This document shows positions 55,593 through 64,000 of a stretch of 64,000 nucleotides of DNA, piece by piece. Source of the DNA: Cloacimonetes bacterium UBA6081 (GTDB lineage: Bacteria > Cloacimonadota > Cloacimonadia > Cloacimonadales > Cloacimonadaceae); the NCBI GenBank assembly GCA_002428685.1, contig DIXL01000034.1, positions 13,073 through 77,072 on the forward strand. The letters are read 5' to 3'. Below the pieces are notes generated by a model. It was not told the DNA's origin, did not search any database, and saw only the letters and a program-made list of their open reading frames with translations. Made by a program: the position numbers and the translations under genes. Position 1 is the first letter of the stretch, and each line of letters opens with the position of its first letter.

Positions 55593-56917
55593 AAATCCTT
55601 AAACGTTACATCCTGAAAGAGCACATCTCACCATTTCTGATCTCGTTGATGGTGGTTACCTTTGTTCTGTTGATAGACCGCATTATAGACCTGCTTAACC
55701 TGATCATTGAAAAGAAGCTTCCCCTGCAAACGATTGCAGAATTATTCGGTTTGTCCATGCCCTATATGCTGGCTCTTTCAATCCCTATGGCGGTGCTGGT
55801 GGCTACCATTTTAGCCTTTGGCCGGATGAGCGTGGACAGGGAAATTATTGCCATTAAGAGCAGCGGGATAAACGTGTATTCCATGCTTGGCCCCTTATTG
55901 GTAACTGCTATCCTGCTAACAGGTTTGATGGTATATTTTAATCACTGGTTTTTGCCCAACACAAACCACAAACTAAAGAACCTGATGCTAAAAATTGCCT
56001 ACTACAAACCCATGACCATCATTAAAGAAAATGAATTCACCACTTTTATGGATTACACTGTTTTCGCCAAAGGTAACAACGATTCGCTGCTTACCGATGT
56101 GCTTATTTACGATCGCAGCCAAAGCCGTTTCCCACGCACCGTGTTTGCCAAAACAGGCAATGTTCTGCAAAAAGACAATGGTAACAGCCTCCAAATTGTG
56201 CTGAACGATGGCGAAATGCACGAACGTAACGAAAAAGAAAAGGGTAAGTATCAGAAAACCACCTTTAGCCGCTATGTGATTAATGTGCGCAACCTGGGCA
56301 ACCGCACGGATTTCTTTGAAACCGGTTACCGCTCTGACCGTGAAATGACATACCCTCAGATAGTGGAATCCCTGAAAGGCAACAAGGCAGAGCTAAAAAC
56401 CAAACAGGACGAGGTGTTTCGCCTATCTCAAAGATTGGATTTGGCCAAAAAACAGCACCAAAGCTACAGTACCAATGTGGAAGTCCGCCGCCTGCAAAGC
56501 ATGCAGCAACTGGCATCTGACCGTGAAACAGAACTGGCCGAAATCATCCGCTCGCTGCAAGTGGAATATCATAAAAAGTTCTCCCTCTCGTTTGCCGTCA
56601 TCATTTTCATCCTCGTAGGTGTGCCTTTGGGTTTAATGACTCGCACCAGCGGAATCGGCATGGCATTTTCTGTGTCTTCCATCATATTTTTAGTGTATTA
56701 CATTGCCCTTAATGGCGGTGAACAGCTTGCCGATAAAGGTCTGATGCCTCCGTTTATGGCCATGTGGATATCCAACATCGTCTTTCTAATCCTCGCAATT
56801 TTGCTGATTAATGCTTCCATAAAGGAAAAAAGGCTGCTGGATATGCCCACCCTGTTGTGGAAGATTAAGAATCTGCGCCATCGCAAAAATCCACCTCCGG
56901 ACGAGATTGTGCACTGA
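55589..56917 (+). CDS. lptF: LPS export permease of the LptF/LptG family (first copy)
   Basis: 442 residues, six membrane helices (three near the N-terminus at 12-35, 53-80 and 100-122, three near the end between 330 and 420) around a periplasmic beta-jellyroll: the YjgP/YjgQ layout. MKILKRYILKEHISPFLISL and LSIPMAVLVATILAFGRMS are typical. A periplasmic coiled insertion (about 270-325) makes it longer than usual. Forms the inner-membrane LPS extractor with LptB. Which copy is LptF and which LptG is a guess. Confidence 0.88.
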   Translation: MKILKRYILKEHISPFLISLMVVTFVLLIDRIIDLLNLIIEKKLPLQTIAELFGLSMPYMLALSIPMAVLVATILAFGRMSVDREIIAIKSSGINVYSMLGPLLVTAILLTGLMVYFNHWFLPNTNHKLKNLMLKIAYYKPMTIIKENEFTTFMDYTVFAKGNNDSLLTDVLIYDRSQSRFPRTVFAKTGNVLQKDNGNSLQIVLNDGEMHERNEKEKGKYQKTTFSRYVINVRNLGNRTDFFETGYRSDREMTYPQIVESLKGNKAELKTKQDEVFRLSQRLDLAKKQHQSYSTNVEVRRLQSMQQLASDRETELAEIIRSLQVEYHKKFSLSFAVIIFILVGVPLGLMTRTSGIGMAFSVSSIIFLVYYIALNGGEQLADKGLMPPFMAMWISNIVFLILAILLINASIKEKRLLDMPTLLWKIKNLRHRKNPPPDEIVH

Positions 56918-56918
56918 T

Positions 56919-58007
56919 ATGCGTATATTAGACCGCTACGTCCTGCGGGAGTTCCTGCGCACCTATCTGATCATCTTCTTCAGTTTTGCCGTGGTCTTTA
57001 TCGTTATCGACGTAATTGATAACCTTCCCCGCCTGATCCGCAATGGTGCCACCACCTCTCAGGCCTCCATCTATTACGCCCTGCGTCTGCCCTATCTGAT
57101 TGTGTTAACCTCTCCGGTTACCGTGCTATTAACCGGCCTGTTCATGATGAATGCGCTTTCCAAACACAACGAAAGCATCGCCATCCGGGCTGCGGGAGTA
57201 AGCATCAAACGCACCATGCTACCTCTGTTTGGTATTGGCTTGCTGGTTAGCCTTGGCATCGCCGTGATGGGAGAATATCTGCTCCCCTGGGCAGAAACCA
57301 CCAAAAACTATGTTTACAATGTGCAAATTAAGGGCGAGCAGCCTGATGATCAGATGCTGAAAGCTCGTATCAACTATCAGGGCAAGGCAAACGACTTCTA
57401 TTACTTCGGCTTTTTTGATGGCTACAAAAATAACCTGAAAATCATTGATTTAACCCGTATTGACTATAAAACAAAGCAAATCACCGAACACATCACCGCC
57501 AGTTCTGCCGATTGGAATGGCAGCCGTTGGATTATCCGCGATTGCGAAATCCGCCGTTTTGCTGGTGGGAAACAGGTTTTTTATGTCCATTACCCCGAAA
57601 CGAATCTGGCAATATTGGATGTGCAACCTCAGGATTTTATCCGCATCACCCAGAAAACTCTCTCCTTAACATTTTGGGAATTAAAAGACTACATTAGACG
57701 CATTAAGAAGCTGGGAGACGATCCCTCACGGGAAGTGGTGGATTTGCACATGAAGCTGGCTTTCCCGCTCACAAACCTGATCGTGATCTTTTTCTTTATC
57801 CCCATTGCCACCTCAAATGTCCGCTCCAAAGGACGTGGCTGGGTAGTTATGCTTGGCTTGGTGGTCTGCTTTGCTTATCTGATTGTGGTGCGCGTCAGCC
57901 AAAGCCTTGGCTACAATGGAGTTATTCACCCTGTTTGGGCTGCTTGGGTGCCAAATGGCATTTTCACGCTGCTTGGCCTGGGTTTCTTGTATAAGGCCGA
58001 GATATAA
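56919..58007 (+). CDS. lptG: LPS export permease of the LptF/LptG family (second copy)
   Basis: 362 residues from the ATG at 56919, two bases after the lptF stop. The same fold: MRILDRYVLREFLRTYLIIF, VTVLLTGLFMMNALSKHNES, periplasmic domain and three C-terminal helices (LTNLIVIFFFIPIATSNV and onwards). The tandem pair strongly suggests a lipopolysaccharide-type outer membrane. Confidence 0.88.
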   Translation: MRILDRYVLREFLRTYLIIFFSFAVVFIVIDVIDNLPRLIRNGATTSQASIYYALRLPYLIVLTSPVTVLLTGLFMMNALSKHNESIAIRAAGVSIKRTMLPLFGIGLLVSLGIAVMGEYLLPWAETTKNYVYNVQIKGEQPDDQMLKARINYQGKANDFYYFGFFDGYKNNLKIIDLTRIDYKTKQITEHITASSADWNGSRWIIRDCEIRRFAGGKQVFYVHYPETNLAILDVQPQDFIRITQKTLSLTFWELKDYIRRIKKLGDDPSREVVDLHMKLAFPLTNLIVIFFFIPIATSNVRSKGRGWVVMLGLVVCFAYLIVVRVSQSLGYNGVIHPVWAAWVPNGIFTLLGLGFLYKAEI

Positions 58008-58033
58008 TCCCTTCATTTTGGACAAGGGCATCC

Positions 58034-58807
58034 ATGAAGAAACTACTTATTACAATAGTGCTTTGGGCAGCTCTGCTGCTACATGCACAAGAGGGTAAAT
58101 TCGTTTATGCATACATTCGTTCATATCCGCAGACCGTTGAGCAAGGAATAACCGCACCAATCCGCTGGAGCAAAACTGATTGGCTGATAGCTGCAAGTGC
58201 TGCCGGAATTGGTGTTAGCCTATATATCTTCGACGACGAAATAAACAGCTTTACTTCAGATAACAAAACCCGTTTCACCTCCGACCTCAGCCTTTTCGCC
58301 AAGCAGTTTGGCGAAGGCAAATACATCCTCCCTACCATCTTTGCCACCGGCATTGCAGGAATAGCCTTAGGCTCAGATAAAACTACCGACACCGGTCTCT
58401 TAGCACTAAAAAGCTTTGTTCTTGCCAATGGCACCGCTCAAGTATTAAAATTCGCCACCCAACGCAAACGCCCCAACTCCGGTAAAGGCAAAGAGTTCTT
58501 TAATGGCAGTGGCTTCCATAAAAACCGTGAGTCTTTCCCCTCCGGCCATGCCACCGTTGCCTGGTCTGTTGCCCCTATTATTGCAGCTCAATACCGTGAA
58601 AGCGCGTGGGTTCCGCCCCTGGCTTATGGCCTTGCCACCCTCACCTCCTGCTCCCGGGTTCACGATAACAAACACTGGGCAAGCGATGCCTTTGCCGGCT
58701 CCCTAATTGGCTACTTTGCTGCCAAACTAACTCTCTCCACCACTCCCCGCTTACAGCTTTACCCCGGCACAGACGCAAATAGCATCAGCTTTAGATGGGA
58801 AATGTAA
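58034..58807 (+). CDS. PAP2 family phosphatase (exported, membrane-associated)
   Basis: 257 residues with a signal peptide (LLITIVLWAALLLHAQEGK). The acid phosphatase/PAP2 motifs are complete: KFATQRKRP, SFPSGHATVAWSV and SRVHDNKHWASDAFAGSLIG. Enzymes of this family remove phosphate from lipids such as undecaprenyl pyrophosphate or from lipid A; following lptF-lptG, a lipid A or carrier-lipid role is plausible (inference). GGACAAGGGC lies upstream of the ATG. Confidence 0.88.
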   Translation: MKKLLITIVLWAALLLHAQEGKFVYAYIRSYPQTVEQGITAPIRWSKTDWLIAASAAGIGVSLYIFDDEINSFTSDNKTRFTSDLSLFAKQFGEGKYILPTIFATGIAGIALGSDKTTDTGLLALKSFVLANGTAQVLKFATQRKRPNSGKGKEFFNGSGFHKNRESFPSGHATVAWSVAPIIAAQYRESAWVPPLAYGLATLTSCSRVHDNKHWASDAFAGSLIGYFAAKLTLSTTPRLQLYPGTDANSISFRWEM

Positions 58808-58813
58808 GCTGAC

Positions 58814-59060
58814 TTAGCCATCTCCATCTACGTCTCCAATAGAGGAGATACCGTATATAGTTTGACCTGGTGGGCGTGTCTCAATTCTATCTGGCGAACT
58901 AAGATCAACATTTTGCACATAGAAATACATATATCTGGTGCTGTTACTTAAATCAGGTATTGTATCCCCAATCATAAGATCATCAAAATTGTCTCCATTT
59001 ATATCATCATGCCCCTCATCCAGCTTCTGGTTCTTTCCAATGCAGCCGATCTTGAGCTGA
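58814..59060 (-). pseudogene. FG-GAP/VCBS-type surface-protein fragment
   Basis: Read on the minus strand from about 59060: KIGCIGKNQKLDEGHDDING, then DNFDDLMIGDTIPDLSNSTR and IYGISSIGDVDGDG before a TAA at 58814. The D-x-N-G-D-x-x-D-D calcium-loop motif occurs once fully and once cut off. It is a C-terminally and N-terminally truncated piece of a beta-propeller surface protein, similar in kind to the 13172-13905 pseudogene. Its upstream end meets the truncated permease on the other strand. Confidence 0.65.
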
Positions 59061-60029
59061 AAAAAGGTCTATTTTGCCTGGGAAGATTTTGATAGATCGC
59101 CTCTCTCCGCAGAGCTTCTGGCTAAATTCACCGGTAACAAGCTGTTTCGCCTAACCTATTACGGCATGGCACAAGAGCAGAATGATAATCAGCTTGGCAA
59201 CAATACGGCAGATTTAATAATTAGTGTTCCGGCTGGTTTTGAGCGTGATCTCATAAATCGGATGCCTGTTACGGTTCAGCTTCGCATCAATGCCATCGAT
59301 GGTGCTGCGGGAGGCTTAATCTCTGCCTACAGCAGCAAGATTATTAATAACTTTTACACGCGGGACTTGCTTCAGACTGAGTCCAAGCAAAAATTTACTG
59401 AAACCAGGTATCTGTATAACCCGGGGCTGAACTACAAAAACTATATGATTCCCGGAATCCTGGTTATCCTGGTTACGGTTATCGGCTTGCTGTTAACCGC
59501 ACTAAACATCGCCAGAGAAAAAGAGCTTGGGACAATTGAGCAAATCAATGTAACTCCTATTAAAAAACACCAATTTATCTTGGGAAAGCTGATTCCTATG
59601 TTGATTATCGGACTGGGCGAATTTATGCTGGGAGTGCTGATTGCGCGGCTTGTTTTCCATGTTCCTTTTGTGGGAAACCCCTTGGTAGAGTTGGTTTTCT
59701 TAATCCTGTATCTGGGTGTGATGTTAGGGATTGGCCTGCTCATTTCTACCCAGGCGCAAACCCAGCAGCAGGCTATGTTCATCGCCTTCTTCGTGATTAT
59801 GGTCTTCGTTTTCCTCTCGGGACTCTTTTCAGCCGTGGAAAACATGCCACATTGGGGTCAGATTTTGTCCAACTTTATTTCTATCACATACTTTATCCGC
59901 GTTACCAGAAGCATCCTTCTAAAAGGAGCAGGTTTTTCCGATCTCTATCCAGAGCTGCTGATCCTGATTGGATATGCCATCACCGTAAATGCAATTGCCA
60001 TTGTGGCTTATAAAAAGACAACGGGCTAG
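59061..60029 (+). pseudogene. ABC-2 type transporter permease lacking its N-terminus
   Basis: The open frame from 59061 reads KVYFAWEDFDRSPLSAELLA, KFTGNKLFRLTYYGMAQEQN and continues through five membrane helices (LVILVTVIGLLLTALNIARE, then EKELGTIEQINVTPIKKHQF and GIGLLISTQAQTQQQAMFIA) to YKKTTG. This is the YhhJ/ABC2_membrane_3 pattern, but the first membrane helix and about 50 residues before DFDRSPLS are absent; an FG-GAP fragment replaces them. The ATG at 59166 could be translated but would give an incomplete protein. No ATPase gene is adjacent. Confidence 0.75.
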
Positions 60030-60384
60030 ACACACTCCAAACACTTGAATTACAATAGTTAATCAGGGTTTTTCATTAGCTATTTCATCTGGCAAGGTTG
60101 CTCTTTCTAACTTACTCTATTATAGTTATTTGCTTATCCTCTTGAGCCAAACCAAAGATTTTCTTGCGAGCCTGACAGGTGCTGTATGGCTGCGGTTAGA
60201 GAGGGTGAGCAAGAGGGAAGGGATGAAACTTTAACTGCTTCAGCTCTCACTGCATAGTTCTCACGGTAAAGCTCTCACTTTTTTAGCACTCTCACTTTTC
60301 GATTGACAAGAAAGCCAAGTTGATTAGATTGTCTTCAGATTAGCAGAACATCGAAGAGACTGCTAACAACTAAAGGTGGAGACA
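60030..60384. other. Spacer ahead of hrcA
   Basis: No gene. A partial family C right end, AGAGAGGGTGAGCAAGAGGG, lies at about 60199-60218. Between 60241 and 60300 the motif CTCTCAC or TCTCACT recurs four times (for example GCTCTCACTTTTTTAGCACT). The hrcA control region is at 60283-60330. Confidence 0.6.
60283..60330 (+). promoter_or_regulatory. Imperfect CIRCE operator overlapping the hrcA promoter
   Basis: TTAGCACTC at 60283-60291 is an exact CIRCE left half. After exactly nine bases comes GATTGACAA (60301-60309), matching the right half GAGTGCTAA at six of nine positions. The right half overlaps TTGACA (60303-60308), which is followed after 16 bases by TAGATT (60325-60330). An HrcA-repressed promoter for hrcA-grpE-dnaK is likely. 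Confidence 0.6.
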
Positions 60385-61440
60385 GTGAAAAAGAATCAGT
60401 TACGAATCAACGACACTCTTACTGCGCTTGTGGATGAATACATTCACAGTTGTGAGCCGGTGTCCTCACGAGTGCTGAACGAGAAATATCTGAAAGAGGT
60501 ATCTTCCGCCACCTTGCGTCTGGATTTGCTAAAGCTGGAACAGATGAATCTGATCACCCAGCCTCACACTTCTGCGGGCAGGATACCGTCCATCAGCGGT
60601 TACCGCACCTATCTTGAACTAGTGGACGCAGAGCATGACAAAATCAGCTATCCGCGCATGGATTTGTTGCGTGAATTATTGATTCAAAACTATAAAGACA
60701 CTCCCCGCGCCTTACATTATATAATGCAAAACCTGGCCAAAGAGACAGATCAGCTTTCTTTTGTGGCAGAGCCTGAAGTATCCAGCGGCTATCTGGCCAA
60801 ACTGGATGTGTTTGCCATTGGTGAGAGAAAGTTTATCTTTGTGATGAGCCTGGATTCGGGGTTGGATAAAACAGTTATTCTAAAGTGCGATAATGAGCTG
60901 ACTGAATCGCAATTACGCAAGCTGGTGCGGTATTTGAATGACGAATTGGTAGGTTTACAGGTGTATGACATTGCTAACCGCGTGTTGATTGAAATGCGTG
61001 ATAACACCGATAATAGCCTGGTCGGCCATTTTTTGACAGAGCTACATAAAGCCTTTGTGGAAATTAGTGATTTCTTTATCCACTTTGATGGCAGTATCAA
61101 GTTTTTGGAACAACCGGAATTTGATTCCAAAGAGAATATTTTAAAGTTTATGAGTTTGATCCAAAGACAGGATTTTCTTTTGAATACAATGCGCAATCAC
61201 GAGGCAAAAAAAGAAGTGAATGTGATTATGGGTGAAGATTTTGCGGGAGGTGACTGGCTGAATTTTGCCCTTATCTATTCTCGTTATGAGGTTTTTGGCA
61301 TTCCTGGATACCTTGGGGTTTTAGCCCCCTTGCGAACTGATTACCGCAGGCTTATCCCCCTGATTAGAGACGTGGCGCGAACGATTACCAACACTACCAA
61401 ACGGGGGATGATAGTTCCCCAACAGGAGACAAGAAAGTGA
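60385..61440 (+). CDS. hrcA: Heat-inducible transcription repressor HrcA
   Basis: Represses class I heat-shock genes by binding CIRCE; its folding depends on GroEL. 351 residues from the GTG at 60385, chosen for the AAGGTGGAG five bases upstream (another GTG lies at 60376). The winged-helix N-terminus has CEPVSSRVLNEKYLKEVSSA and QPHTSAGRIPSISGYRTYL, the HrcA hallmark, and the end RGMIVP is preceded by NFALIYSRYEVFGIPGYLGV. First gene of hrcA-grpE-dnaK; GTGA overlap with grpE. Confidence 0.94.
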   Translation: MKKNQLRINDTLTALVDEYIHSCEPVSSRVLNEKYLKEVSSATLRLDLLKLEQMNLITQPHTSAGRIPSISGYRTYLELVDAEHDKISYPRMDLLRELLIQNYKDTPRALHYIMQNLAKETDQLSFVAEPEVSSGYLAKLDVFAIGERKFIFVMSLDSGLDKTVILKCDNELTESQLRKLVRYLNDELVGLQVYDIANRVLIEMRDNTDNSLVGHFLTELHKAFVEISDFFIHFDGSIKFLEQPEFDSKENILKFMSLIQRQDFLLNTMRNHEAKKEVNVIMGEDFAGGDWLNFALIYSRYEVFGIPGYLGVLAPLRTDYRRLIPLIRDVARTITNTTKRGMIVPQQETRK

Positions 61441-62012
61441 GCAAATATAAACAGGATAAATTGACTACTGAGAACCCTGAAAAGATTTTAACCACCGAAC
61501 CCACCGAAGGCACCGAAGATTTAGAAGTGATTGATAGGGTTGCGGTTTTGGAAAAAGAACTTGCGGAATGGAAAGATAAATATCTGCGTAGCATGGCAGA
61601 ATTTGAAAATTTCCGCAGACGCAGTAATGCTGAAAGGGCAGATTGGATCCGTATGGCGACTCAAAAACTAGCGCAGGATATTTGCGATGTCTGTGATAAT
61701 TTTGAACGTGCAATGCTGCAAGCCAGCGCAGAAGAACTGGAAACACCTTTTGGAAAAGGGGTTGCTATGATAGAAAAGCAACTGATGCAAACCCTGGAAA
61801 AAGAAGGAATTAAAAAGATTGAAGCTATGGGCAGGAAGTTCGATCCCGAATTTCACGATGCCTTGGCTCACATACCAAGCGATTTAGAAGAAAACACAGT
61901 TGCAGCCATTATTCAAAATGGATATATGATGCATGACAAAGTTCTGCGACCTGTCAGAGTTGCAGTATCAAAAGGTAATAATACTAATATTATGACATCC
62001 CTGGAGGAATAA
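61437..62012 (+). CDS. grpE: Nucleotide exchange factor GrpE
   Basis: Releases ADP from DnaK. 191 residues: disordered acidic N-terminus, the long dimerisation helix ([20 protein letters not shown] followed by EFENFRRRS), and the C-terminal beta domain with [20 protein letters not shown] and [19 protein letters not shown]. Start is a GTG overlapping the hrcA stop by four bases. Confidence 0.96.
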   Translation: MSKYKQDKLTTENPEKILTTEPTEGTEDLEVIDRVAVLEKELAEWKDKYLRSMAEFENFRRRSNAERADWIRMATQKLAQDICDVCDNFERAMLQASAEELETPFGKGVAMIEKQLMQTLEKEGIKKIEAMGRKFDPEFHDALAHIPSDLEENTVAAIIQNGYMMHDKVLRPVRVAVSKGNNTNIMTSLEE

Positions 62013-62013
62013 A

Positions 62014-63975
62014 ATGGGAAAAATAATTGGAATCGATCTGGGAACCACAAATTCCTGCGTTTCTGTAGTGGAAGGCGGAAAACCCGTGGTTATAACAAAT
62101 GCGGAAGGAACAAGAACAACACCCTCCGTAGTCGGATTTAGCAAAGACGGACAGCGTCTGGTAGGCCAATTGGCCAAACGCCAGGCAGTTACCAATCCTA
62201 CAAACACAGTATTTTCAATAAAGCGTTTTATGGGAAGGTCTTACAACGAAGTAGGCGAAGAAATAAAGCAAGTCCCCTATAAAGTAGTATCTGGATTGAA
62301 AGGACAAGCAGCCGTGCACATAGATGTTGATAACAAGGATTTTACTCCTCAGGAAATCTCGGCTATGGTGCTTGGTAAAATGAAAGAAACCGCCGAAGCC
62401 TATTTGGGCCAGGCTGTTACCGAAGCAGTTATTACTGTTCCTGCCTACTTTAACGACGATCAAAGGCAAGCTACCAAGGATGCCGGTCGCATTGCCGGAC
62501 TGGATGTGAAGCGCATAATTAACGAACCCACAGCCGCAGCCCTGGCTTATGGCATGGAAAACAAGAAAGAGCAGAAGGTAGCCGTTTACGATCTTGGTGG
62601 TGGCACCTTTGATATTTCTATTCTGGATATCTCGCAAGGTGTGGTGGAAGTGCTTGCCACCAATGGCAATACACATCTGGGTGGGGATGATTTTGATAAA
62701 CGGGTGATAGACTGGATTTTGGAGCAATTCAAAAAACAGGAAGGCATGGATTTGTCCAAAGACCCCATGGCTATGCAACGTTTGCGCGAAGCAGCAGAAA
62801 AAGCTAAAATTGAGCTTTCGGGAACCCAAACCACCAACATTAATCTGCCATTTATCACTGCCGATGCCACTGGCCCCAAACACCTTAGCCTAGATCTGTC
62901 TCTGGCCGAATTTAACCGCCTGACCCAGGACTTGGTGGAACGGACGCTTGGCCCCTGTTTGAAGGCTTTGCAAGATGCCAAACTGAATACTTCCGATATC
63001 CAAGAAGTGTTGATGGTGGGTGGCAGCACCCGCATTCCCGCAGTTGGTGAAGCCGTGGAGAAATTCTTTGGCAAAAAAGTGAATCGCAGCCTTAATCCCG
63101 ATGAAGTGGTTGCTATTGGTGCATCTATACAAGGTGCCATACTTTCCGGTGATGACAAGGTATCTGATGTGCTGTTGTTGGACGTAACCCCGCTTTCCTT
63201 GGGGATTGAAACCCTGGGCAGCGTGATGACCAATTTGATTGACCGCAATACCACCATTCCCACTAAAAAGAGCCAAATCTTCTCTACTGCGGCAGATAAC
63301 CAAACCGCTGTTACTATCCATGTGCTCCAGGGCGAAAGACCGATGGCAACAGATAACAAGTCCCTGGGACGCTTTGATCTGGTTGGAATCCCGTCTGCAC
63401 CACGTGGCCTGCCACAAATTGAGGTTACCTTCGACATTGATGCCAATGGCATTCTGCACGTATCCGCAAAAGACAAAGGCACCGGTAAAGAGCAATCCAT
63501 CAAGATAGATCGCGCCGGAGACATCAATAAAGAAGACATTGAACGCATGATAAAAGATGCCGAATTGCACGCCGAAGAGGATAAGAAACGCCAGGAATTC
63601 ATCACTGCCAAGAACGAACTGGATGCCTTGATCTTCAGCACCGAAAAGAGTCTGAGCGAACATGGCGACAAGCTGGATGAATCAGACAAGAGTGAACTGG
63701 AAGCTGAGCTGAAAACAGCCAAAGAAAGGCTGGAAAAGGCTACTGACACCTCGGAGTTAAACAGCATCAAAGAAAACCTGGCTAAAAAAGCCCAGAAACT
63801 GGGTGAGATTATCTACGCCAATATGCAGCAACAACAAGGTGCCGGCGGAGCAGGCTTTGATCCCAATGCCGGTGGCTTTAATCCCGAGGACTTCGCTCAG
63901 GGACAACCCCAACAGGAAGCTCCCAAGCAGGATGGCCCTATTGATGCCGATTTTGAAGTGATGGATGATAAGTAG
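62014..63975 (+). CDS. dnaK: Chaperone DnaK (Hsp70)
   Basis: ATP-driven folding chaperone. 653 residues: [20 protein letters not shown], the actin-like ATPase motifs [15 protein letters not shown] and [37 protein letters not shown], linker [18 protein letters not shown], the substrate domain and a Gly/Gln-rich tail ending in [10 protein letters not shown] (EEVD-like bacterial end). TGGAGGAATAAA precedes the ATG, two bases after grpE. dnaJ would be expected beyond the window. Confidence 0.98.
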   Translation: MGKIIGIDLGTTNSCVSVVEGGKPVVITNAEGTRTTPSVVGFSKDGQRLVGQLAKRQAVTNPTNTVFSIKRFMGRSYNEVGEEIKQVPYKVVSGLKGQAAVHIDVDNKDFTPQEISAMVLGKMKETAEAYLGQAVTEAVITVPAYFNDDQRQATKDAGRIAGLDVKRIINEPTAAALAYGMENKKEQKVAVYDLGGGTFDISILDISQGVVEVLATNGNTHLGGDDFDKRVIDWILEQFKKQEGMDLSKDPMAMQRLREAAEKAKIELSGTQTTNINLPFITADATGPKHLSLDLSLAEFNRLTQDLVERTLGPCLKALQDAKLNTSDIQEVLMVGGSTRIPAVGEAVEKFFGKKVNRSLNPDEVVAIGASIQGAILSGDDKVSDVLLLDVTPLSLGIETLGSVMTNLIDRNTTIPTKKSQIFSTAADNQTAVTIHVLQGERPMATDNKSLGRFDLVGIPSAPRGLPQIEVTFDIDANGILHVSAKDKGTGKEQSIKIDRAGDINKEDIERMIKDAELHAEEDKKRQEFITAKNELDALIFSTEKSLSEHGDKLDESDKSELEAELKTAKERLEKATDTSELNSIKENLAKKAQKLGEIIYANMQQQQGAGGAGFDPNAGGFNPEDFAQGQPQQEAPKQDGPIDADFEVMDDK

Positions 63976-64000
63976 AGTGAGAGCTGCGCAAGTGAGATTG

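Noticed and set aside
62586..63770. A 394-codon open frame antisense to dnaK
   Set aside because: Antisense frames of dnaK are commonly open because of codon bias; the sequence is Ser-rich with no domain pattern.

Overview
The window looks like a chromosomal segment of a Gram-negative anaerobe of the FCB group, most likely a Cloacimonadota (WWE1, 'Candidatus Cloacimonas')-type organism. The assignment is by inference. The evidence is an extracellular C25 (gingipain-like) protease and several broken secreted proteins that end in FlgD-like or type IX-secretion-like tails (NYPNPFNPST, NIYPNP), an LptF/LptG pair and TonB/ExbB/ExbD that imply an outer membrane, a folP-cdaA neighbourhood, the [FeFe]-hydrogenase maturase HydF, and a methylmalonyl-CoA mutase subunit. 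Genes are densely packed in operons with many 1-20 bp overlaps and a moderate G+C content.

Layout. 1-7426 (minus): mutA (partial), pgk, a secreted thermonuclease, a DUF3467 protein, a large Dna2-like nuclease-helicase, a DUF4405 membrane protein, ftsY. 7568-11465 (plus): membrane protein, trmB, a GAF/HD-GYP protein, a tRNA-dihydrouridine synthase. 11466-14492 is a decayed island: a frameshifted IS1634-like transposase remnant, two broken genes with secretion tails, a frameshifted C-terminal remnant of a type II restriction enzyme, and short repeats. 14493-19635 (minus): coaE, cdaA, folP, TonB-like, exbD, exbB, serC. 19776-33503 (plus): maf, amidohydrolase, an unknown protein, gltX, the C25 protease, a sirtuin, then a five-gene operon (sugar-type binding lipoprotein, Cache-HAMP-SpoIIE phosphatase, RsbW-like kinase, STAS protein, GPP34/GOLPH3-like protein) and tRNA-Gly(CCC). 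33775-43052 (plus): DUF4175 coiled-coil protein, TPR protein, guaB, a XerC/D recombinase, and an NMT1/ThiY-like binding lipoprotein with its ATPase but no permease. 43199-50591 (minus): ffh, rpe, a DUF721 protein, then the S6-SSB-S18-L9 ribosomal operon headed by prs, rplY and pth. 50592-51580 is a repeat-rich spacer. 51581-58807 (plus): hydF, nitrilase, ligA, lptF, lptG, PAP2 phosphatase. 58808-60029 is a rearrangement scar (FG-GAP remnant against a truncated ABC-2 permease). 60385-63975 (plus): hrcA-grpE-dnaK behind an imperfect CIRCE operator.

Most of the window is housekeeping: protein targeting (FtsY, Ffh), translation, CoA/folate/c-di-AMP, envelope building and chaperones. Two things stand out. 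First, the operon at 28733-33371 joins an extracytoplasmic solute-binding lipoprotein to a complete partner-switching cascade (phosphatase, kinase, antagonist) and a bacterial GOLPH3-like protein, with no sigma factor gene in the operon; this could be an undescribed signalling system. Second, at least three families of dispersed palindromic elements occur in spacers. Two of them have been captured as protein-coding sequence, one forming the C-terminal tail of Maf and one the N-terminus of a TPR protein.

All calls come from reading the sequence and translations. No database search was run, and family names rest on motif recognition.
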